From Planctomycetes bacterium UBA1135 (GTDB lineage: Bacteria; Planctomycetota; UBA1135): a stretch of DNA of 14,871 bases. Below, piece after piece: positions 7,694 through 12,706 of the stretch (the first letter of the stretch is position 1; every line of letters begins with the position of its first letter). Location of the stretch: positions 49,367 to 64,237 of the forward strand of contig DCAK01000046.1 of NCBI GenBank assembly GCA_002311925.1. Direction: 5' to 3'. Made by a program: the position numbers and the translations under genes. Below the pieces are notes generated by a model. It did no database searches. It had not been told where the DNA came from and saw only the letters and a program-made list of their open reading frames with translations.

Positions 7694-9010
7694 ATGAACA
7701 TCGCCGTCATTGGAACCGGATACGTTGGCTTGGTCTCGGGGACCTGTTTCGCCGAGATGGGGAACCATGTGATTTGCGTGGACATCGACGAGGACAAGAT
7801 TGCCGGGTTGGAAAGGGGCGAGGTCCCCATCTATGAACCCGGCCTCTCCGAGCTGGTCCTCTCCAATCACAAGGATGGGCGCCTCAATTTCACCACTTCG
7901 CTTGAGGATGCCGTTCACGCCTCCCGAGTGGTCTTCATCGCGGTGGGGACTCCCTCGGCCGAAGACGGTTCCGCCGATTTGTCCGCCGTGTTCGCCGTCG
8001 CCGAAGCCATCGGCAAGGCCGCCGATGGTCCCAAGCTCATCGTGGACAAATCCACCGTCCCCGTGGGTACCGCGGCGAAAGTGAAGGCCATGGCTTCCGA
8101 AGCCAGCGCCCAATCCATTTCAGTCTGCTCCAACCCCGAGTTTCTCAAGGAAGGGGCGGCCATTGAAGACTTCATGAAGCCGGACCGGGTGGTCATCGGC
8201 GCCGAGTCTGAGGATGACTTCGAACTCATGGAAGAGCTCTACGCGCCCTTCGTCCGAAGCGGGAAGCCCATTCTTCGGATGGACCCTCCAAGCGCGGAGA
8301 TGACCAAGTACGCCAGCAACGCCATGCTGGCCACCCGCATCTCGTTCATGAACGAGATCGCCCGCATCTGCTCATTGACCTCGGCCGATGTTTCCCAAGT
8401 TCGCCAAGGAATGGGAACCGACACCCGCATCGGGCAGCCATTCCTCTACCCGGGAATCGGCTACGGCGGCTCCTGCTTTCCCAAGGATGTGCAGGCCCTC
8501 ATTCACACCGCCGGCGAAAATGGTTACGAATTCCGCATCCTCGAGGCCGTAGAGAATGTGAATCAGCGCCAGAAGATCTTGATGGCCGAAAAAGCAGTCG
8601 AACTTCTGGGTGAAGACCTGTCCGGCAAACGCATTGCCCTCTGGGGCCTGGCCTTCAAGCCCAAGACCGATGACATGAGGGAGGCCCCCTCCCTCACCTT
8701 GGCGGAGGCCCTGACCTCGCGGGGCGCCGAGGTGAGGGCCACCGATCCGGAGGCCATGGAAACCGCTCGCGCCATCCTGGGCGACTCCATCTCCTACCAC
8801 CAAGATCCCTACGAAGCGGCTGAAGGGGCGGATGCCCTCATTTTGTGCACCGAGTGGAACGAATTCCGCCGTCCCGATTTCGAAAGGTTGGGTTCGGTGA
8901 TGAAGCGGAAGTTGATTCTGGACGGAAGAAACATTCTTTCAGCCCGCGCGCTCGCCGAGCACGGATTCGAGCGGCACGCCGTCGGGCTTCCACCGGTACT
9001 CCCCGGCTGA
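7694..9010 (+). CDS. ugd: UDP-glucose 6-dehydrogenase
   Basis: A 438-residue protein, the usual length for this family. It oxidises UDP-glucose to UDP-glucuronate with two NAD+ in the cytoplasm, supplying a precursor for acidic polysaccharides and other nucleotide sugars. The N-terminal Rossmann motif GTGYVGLVSG is at 7-16. STVPVGT is at 120-126, NPEFLKEGAAIEDF at 147-160, KYASNA has K205 and N209, and GYGGSCFPKD carries the catalytic Cys261 and Asp265. The C-terminal UDP-binding domain begins near 310 with WGLAFKPKTDDMREAP. All key residues of the family are present. GDP-mannose dehydrogenase is a less likely alternative given the overall motif set. The gene begins 17 bases after the lipoprotein gene and has no obvious ribosome-binding site, only a pyrimidine-rich leader. 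It lies in the same probable operon as the membrane glycosylation proteins. Confidence 0.95.
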   Translation: MNIAVIGTGYVGLVSGTCFAEMGNHVICVDIDEDKIAGLERGEVPIYEPGLSELVLSNHKDGRLNFTTSLEDAVHASRVVFIAVGTPSAEDGSADLSAVFAVAEAIGKAADGPKLIVDKSTVPVGTAAKVKAMASEASAQSISVCSNPEFLKEGAAIEDFMKPDRVVIGAESEDDFELMEELYAPFVRSGKPILRMDPPSAEMTKYASNAMLATRISFMNEIARICSLTSADVSQVRQGMGTDTRIGQPFLYPGIGYGGSCFPKDVQALIHTAGENGYEFRILEAVENVNQRQKILMAEKAVELLGEDLSGKRIALWGLAFKPKTDDMREAPSLTLAEALTSRGAEVRATDPEAMETARAILGDSISYHQDPYEAAEGADALILCTEWNEFRRPDFERLGSVMKRKLILDGRNILSARALAEHGFERHAVGLPPVLPG

Positions 9011-9060
9011 CGAACCCTTCAGGCTGGGCGACGGAACCCCGGTAGAATTCCGGGTCCATC

Positions 9061-11385
9061 GTGGCCCGCATCCTCCCCAACAAGACTGTTTCCCCATCCG
9101 ACCTCGCCCTTTGGGAAAAGGCCGGCGACCAGGTTGATCAACTCATCGACCTGATGTTGAACCTTCGCCAGAGTGGCCACCCCGGAGGCTCGAGGTCGAA
9201 GACCCGGATGATGGTCGTCCTCACCCTCTCGGGCGCGATGAGGTGGGATATTCGCAACCCAGGCATGGCCTTCGCCGACCGCTTCGTCCTGGTTTCTGGA
9301 CATTGCACTCCGGTGGTCTACGCCATGCTGGCCCTCTATCACGAGGCCCTCAATCGGATGCACGCCTCCACCGGGGATGACCGATACGCCGTTCCCAACG
9401 CCGAAGAGCGGCAATTGCTCTGGCCCGACCTCCTGCGCCTCCGCCGCAACCAGGGTCTTCCCGGCCACGCCGAGGCCGAAGGGAAGACGCTCTTCTTCCA
9501 CGCCAACACCGGACCCAGCGGTCACGGCGGTCCGCCCGCTGCAGGAATCGCGCTCAGCTTGAAATTGGCCGGGGCCGAGGAGGTCAAGGTCTGGGCCATG
9601 GAGGGCGAAGGAGGCCTCACCGCCGGCGGCCACCACGAGACCAAGCAAACCGCCTGGGGACTCGGGTTGTCCAACCTCCACTACCTGGTGGATTGGAACG
9701 ATTACGGCATCGACCCCCGACCCTATTCGGCCATGATTCCCGGGGAGCCAAATGACTGGTTCCTGCCCTACGGCTGGGAGGTCACTTCCGCCGAGGACGG
9801 GCACGATTACCAGCAACTCGCCCTCGCTCTCAGCGCTTCTCTCGAGAATGCAGGTGACCGTCCTCACTGCACTTGGTTCAAGACGGTGAAAGGAAGGGGT
9901 TACGGAGTCACGGGCTACAAGAGCCACGGGGCCGCTCACAAACCCAACTCCGAAGCCTTCTGGGCCACCAAGAAGGAATTCTGCGACAAGTACGGGGTGC
10001 AATTCCAGGGCTTTGGAGAACCTCGCCCCGAATCCCAGGAGGAATTCGAAGCTCAGACCGTGGCCGCCATGCAGAAGGTTCTCTCCCTTCTGGATGACGA
10101 GGATTACTGCAGGGCCCTGGCCGACCGCCTCGTTGCCATCGGCGAATCAGTTCCGGATGAAATCGAGGGGGTGGACCTCGCGGGCCCCTGCCCCTCCACG
10201 GTTCCCGAGTTGTCCGGCCCCGAATCGCTGCCCGAATCCCTCTTCTTCCCGCCGGGAGACAAGCAACCCAACCGAATTGGCTTTTCCAGGGTCGCCTCGT
10301 GGATCAACTCGGTCGCCCGCAAGCATTGGGGACGCCCCCTGGTCATCGCCGCCAGCGCCGACCTCGCCGATTCCACCAACATTTCCGGGTTCGCCCACGA
10401 CTGGGAAGATTCGAAGGGTTTTGGTTGGTACCAAAGGGAGGAAAACCCCGGCGGCGCGCTTCTGCCCACCGCCATCACGGAGTTCGGAAACGCCGGATTG
10501 GTCTGCGGGCTCGCCTCCAACAACCTTTCCCCCCAACCCGAAGATTCCTTCGCCGGATACTGGGGAGCCTGTTCCACCTACGGGTCCTTTTCCTACCTCA
10601 AGTACGGCCCCATGAGGCTGTTTTCCCAACTTTGCCAGGACAGCCCCTTCAAGCATGGCAAGGTGATCTGGGTGGCGGGGCATACCGGTCCCGAAACCGC
10701 CGAGGATTCCAGAACCCACTTCGGGGTCTTCGCCCCCGGCATCACCCAGTTCTTCCCGCGAGGACAGGTCGTCGACCTGCACCCCTGGGAACCCAACGAG
10801 GTGGGACCCGCCCTGCTGGCGGCCTTGGCGACCTCGGCCCCCATCGTCGCCCTCCATCTCACGCGCCCCCCCGTTGAAATCCCAGACCGCGCGGCCTTGG
10901 GAATGGGCAGCCACCACGATGCAGCCAAGGGCGCCTACCTGATTCGAGACTACGACCCGGGCAGGCCCCCGGGAGGCTGCATCTTCGTGAGGGGAACTTC
11001 GGCCACCGGGTCCATCGTCCAACTGATGAAGGAGGGCCGCTTTGAAGACGGACCCAACATCAAGCTGATTGCCGCGGTCAGCCATGAACTCTTCTCCCTG
11101 CAATCCCAGGAATATCGGGATCAACTCGTCACCGAGGAGGACTGGGAGGGCAGCACCTTCATCACCAACGGAGCCCGCCAGAACATGTGGCTTTGGACCT
11201 CCAACACCTTCGCGTTCCAACACTCCATGGGCTCGGATTGGGACAACCGGTGGAGAACTGGCGGTTCCCTGGACGAAATCATCGCCGAATCCAAGCTCGA
11301 CCCTGAAAGCCTTTGGGAGGGAATCACTCGATTCGCCCAGGATGTGAAGGAACGACAAAAAATCAGCGACCAAACCGAGGTTTGA
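9061..11385 (+). CDS. Transketolase, long divergent clade
   Basis: A 774-residue thiamine-diphosphate enzyme, about 100 residues longer than typical transketolases (about 660). The N-terminal TPP domain shows SGHPGGSRSKT (38-48, with H40), TGPSGHGG (150-157) and the cofactor region GEGGLTAGG (182-190) to DWNDYGID (211-218, N213). The pyrimidine domain starts near 425 with SADLADSTN, has the likely catalytic Glu474 in ITEFGNAG, and carries GPETAEDSRTHFGVFAPG (543-560). A C-terminal transketolase domain follows. The usual GDG of the TPP/Mg motif reads GEG here. The expected role is two-carbon transfer between sugar phosphates in the pentose phosphate or Calvin-type pathway; a different ketol donor is possible. 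The start is GTG 9061, since no ATG fits before the conserved region and it leaves a 50-base gap after ugd. No ribosome-binding site is visible. The stop codon lies inside a strong terminator hairpin. Confidence 0.85.
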   Translation: MARILPNKTVSPSDLALWEKAGDQVDQLIDLMLNLRQSGHPGGSRSKTRMMVVLTLSGAMRWDIRNPGMAFADRFVLVSGHCTPVVYAMLALYHEALNRMHASTGDDRYAVPNAEERQLLWPDLLRLRRNQGLPGHAEAEGKTLFFHANTGPSGHGGPPAAGIALSLKLAGAEEVKVWAMEGEGGLTAGGHHETKQTAWGLGLSNLHYLVDWNDYGIDPRPYSAMIPGEPNDWFLPYGWEVTSAEDGHDYQQLALALSASLENAGDRPHCTWFKTVKGRGYGVTGYKSHGAAHKPNSEAFWATKKEFCDKYGVQFQGFGEPRPESQEEFEAQTVAAMQKVLSLLDDEDYCRALADRLVAIGESVPDEIEGVDLAGPCPSTVPELSGPESLPESLFFPPGDKQPNRIGFSRVASWINSVARKHWGRPLVIAASADLADSTNISGFAHDWEDSKGFGWYQREENPGGALLPTAITEFGNAGLVCGLASNNLSPQPEDSFAGYWGACSTYGSFSYLKYGPMRLFSQLCQDSPFKHGKVIWVAGHTGPETAEDSRTHFGVFAPGITQFFPRGQVVDLHPWEPNEVGPALLAALATSAPIVALHLTRPPVEIPDRAALGMGSHHDAAKGAYLIRDYDPGRPPGGCIFVRGTSATGSIVQLMKEGRFEDGPNIKLIAAVSHELFSLQSQEYRDQLVTEEDWEGSTFITNGARQNMWLWTSNTFAFQHSMGSDWDNRWRTGGSLDEIIAESKLDPESLWEGITRFAQDVKERQKISDQTEV

Positions 11386-11395
11386 TCGCTGATTT
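11360..11395 (+). terminator. Rho-independent terminator containing the transketolase stop codon
   Basis: A perfect 10-base inverted repeat (AAATCAGCGA 11360-11369 and TCGCTGATTT 11386-11395) is followed, after a single C/A mismatch, by an inner 6-base complement (CAAACC 11371-11376 with GGTTTG 11379-11384; the innermost pairs must open for a real loop). A T-rich tail (TTTCCTTTTCCCCTTT) follows. The TGA of the transketolase is at 11383-11385, within the hairpin. The A-run on the left (11357-11362) would also give a U-run for transcription from the other side, so it may work in both directions. It marks the end of the operon that begins near 3728. Confidence 0.85.
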
Positions 11396-11467
11396 CCTTT
11401 TCCCCTTTGCTACTTGCCGCTGCGGATTGCCATCCCCTGCATTCCGGCGGCTCTAGGAAGAGAACCC

Positions 11468-11524
11468 ATGCGCAGCACCTCTTACTTCGGCATCAGGGGG
11501 TGGGGTCCTGGAGTCCTTTTTTGA
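11468..11524 (+). CDS. Possible 18-residue micro-ORF in the nth leader
   Basis: ATG 11468 to TGA 11522-11524 encodes MRSTSYFGIRGWGPGVLF. It has a good ribosome-binding site, AGGAAG at 11455-11460, seven bases before the ATG; most of the larger genes in this window lack one. A T-run (TTTTTTG) falls at its end. The sequence matches nothing I know. It might be a leader peptide, a small protein, or chance in a 221-base gap. Confidence 0.2.
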   Translation: MRSTSYFGIRGWGPGVLF

Positions 11525-11550
11525 ATTTATTTTCCAATTTCCTTGCAACT
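11514..11550 (+). promoter_or_regulatory. AT-rich block upstream of nth, possible promoter region
   Basis: This block (around TTTTTTGAATTTATTTTCC) is clearly AT-rich against a GC-rich background and lies 67-103 bases before the nth start, after a strong terminator, so nth needs its own promoter nearby. No convincing -35/-10 pair with 16-18 base spacing could be picked. No RNA gene is recognised in the rest of the 11396-11616 gap. Confidence 0.3.
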
Positions 11551-11616
11551 CCTGAAAGAGCAAGGACTTCCGAGCTTCTTAAAACCCGGGCTTTGTGGGC
11601 CTGAATCTTCTCTTTC

Positions 11617-12276
11617 ATGAATAAATCCTCCAATAGCCTGTCCGAGGCCCCTCACGCGCGGCAAATCCTCCAGGCCCTGAAAAAGCACCACGGCAAGGCG
11701 GAAACGGCCCTGGCCTGGGACAACCCCTGGCAGCTCCTGGTTGCCGTGATTCTCTCGGCCCAGTGCACGGATGAAAGGGTGAACCTGGTGACCCCGCCCC
11801 TTTTCGCAAAATGGCCCGGGCCGGGCGATTTGGCTGCCGCGGACCTGGAAGACCTCCGCGCAGCCATTGCTTCGGTGAATTTCTACAACAACAAGGCCAA
11901 GCACATCCACGCCGCCGCCACCTTGATTGCCGAAAAACACGGCGGTGAAGTCCCCCAAACCATGGAAGAGCTCGTGGAATTGCCCGGAGTCGCACGAAAA
12001 TCTGCCAATTGCGTCCTGGGGACGGGATTTGGGATGGCCGTGGGAGTGGTCGTGGACACCCATGTCGGGCGCCTCGCCCGCCGCATGGGCCTTTCCGAGC
12101 ATAAGGACCCGGTGAAAGTGGAAAAGGACCTCATGGCCCTTTTCCCCAAGAAACAATGGGTCTGGCTGAGCCACGCCCTCATCGACCACGGAAGAGCGGT
12201 CTGCACCTCCAGGAAGGCGAAATGCGAGGAATGCCCCCTGGAGAGCCTGTGCCCGAAGCTCATTGATAACAGTTGA
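11617..12276 (+). CDS. nth: Endonuclease III (DNA glycosylase/AP lyase)
   Basis: A 219-residue protein, normal length for Nth. It removes oxidised pyrimidines from DNA and cleaves the resulting abasic site in base-excision repair. Visible landmarks are LLVAVILSAQCTDERVN (40-56), the helix-hairpin-helix ELPGVARKSANCVLG (121-135) with the catalytic Lys128, VVDTHVGRLARRMGL with the catalytic Asp147, and the [4Fe-4S] cluster ligands Cys196, Cys203, Cys206 and Cys212 spaced C-x6-C-x2-C-x5-C. All key residues are present. ATG 11617 follows a pyrimidine tract (TCTTCTCTTTC) rather than a purine-rich ribosome-binding site. Its stop codon overlaps the -35 element proposed for the following regulator. 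Confidence 0.96.
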   Translation: MNKSSNSLSEAPHARQILQALKKHHGKAETALAWDNPWQLLVAVILSAQCTDERVNLVTPPLFAKWPGPGDLAAADLEDLRAAIASVNFYNNKAKHIHAAATLIAEKHGGEVPQTMEELVELPGVARKSANCVLGTGFGMAVGVVVDTHVGRLARRMGLSEHKDPVKVEKDLMALFPKKQWVWLSHALIDHGRAVCTSRKAKCEECPLESLCPKLIDNS

Positions 12277-12289
12277 CGCTAACTGGCAA
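12273..12289 (+). promoter_or_regulatory. Candidate operator dyad for the MerR regulator
   Basis: TTGACGCTAACTGGCAA is an imperfect palindrome (outer TTG-C and G-CAA arms) covering the -35 element and the start of the spacer, where MerR proteins usually bind. As I recall, it loosely resembles the TTTACGTTAACGTAAA-type sites of the MerR-family regulator LiuR, which controls branched-chain amino acid degradation. The similarity is partial. Confidence 0.4.
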
Positions 12290-12302
12290 CTTAGGGTATC
12301 CT
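12273..12302 (+). promoter_or_regulatory. Predicted promoter of the MerR-icmF unit
   Basis: TTGACG (12273-12278) and TATCCT (12297-12302) form a -35/-10 pair with an 18-base spacer just upstream of the MerR start. The -35 element overlaps the nth stop codon. Slightly long spacers are common at MerR-controlled promoters, where the regulator twists the DNA. Confidence 0.5.
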
Positions 12303-12310
12303 TCCCCGAC

Positions 12311-12706
12311 ATGGTTGCCGCGCACCCCCTTCTCGACATCGCCTCCCTAGCCAAGACGGCCGGGGTGAGTTCGCGGACCATTCGCTACTACGGCGAATTG
12401 GGACTCCTTCCCGCCGAGGAGCGGGGCCCGGGGAGAAGGCGCCTCTACGGCCCCGATGCCCGGAAAAGGCTGGCCTTCATCGCCCGTCTCAAGAGCCTGG
12501 GCCTCACCCTGGATGAAATCGGGGAACTCAACACCACCTTCGACGAAGGCCGCACCCCCGCCATGCTCGAGCGCCTCGATTCGCTCCTCGACCACCACCT
12601 CGCGGCCCTCACCTCCCGCATGAATGAGCTCAAGGGGCTCGAGAACGAGCTTGCCTCCTACCGGGACCGCATCCAGCGACGCATCGAGAAGGACTCCAGC
12701 CGATGA
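12311..12706 (+). CDS. MerR-family transcriptional regulator
   Basis: A 131-residue protein from ATG 12311; a TTG at 12263 would extend it but would run through the predicted promoter. The N-terminal winged helix has the classic LDIASLAKTAGVSSRTIRYY and GLLPAEERGPGRRRLYG motifs, followed by RLAFIARLKSLGLTLDEIGEL. A long helix (about 80-125) fits the MerR dimerisation coiled coil. There is no Cys, so metal sensing by thiols is unlikely, and no separate ligand-binding domain. The stop overlaps the icmF start as ATGA, so the two are translationally coupled. This makes it a likely regulator of icmF and of itself, possibly responding to acyl-CoA metabolism (inference). Confidence 0.9.
   Translation: MVAAHPLLDIASLAKTAGVSSRTIRYYGELGLLPAEERGPGRRRLYGPDARKRLAFIARLKSLGLTLDEIGELNTTFDEGRTPAMLERLDSLLDHHLAALTSRMNELKGLENELASYRDRIQRRIEKDSSR

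Noticed and set aside
11407..11604. 65-codon plus-strand frame in the gap before nth
   Set aside because: No ribosome-binding site and no recognisable sequence; it overlaps the AT-rich block that more likely serves as regulatory DNA.
11396..11616. Possible small RNA gene (SRP RNA, tmRNA or tRNA) in the gap before nth
   Set aside because: Conserved SRP RNA motifs, tRNA arms and tmRNA ends were looked for on both strands and not found; only weak hairpins are present.
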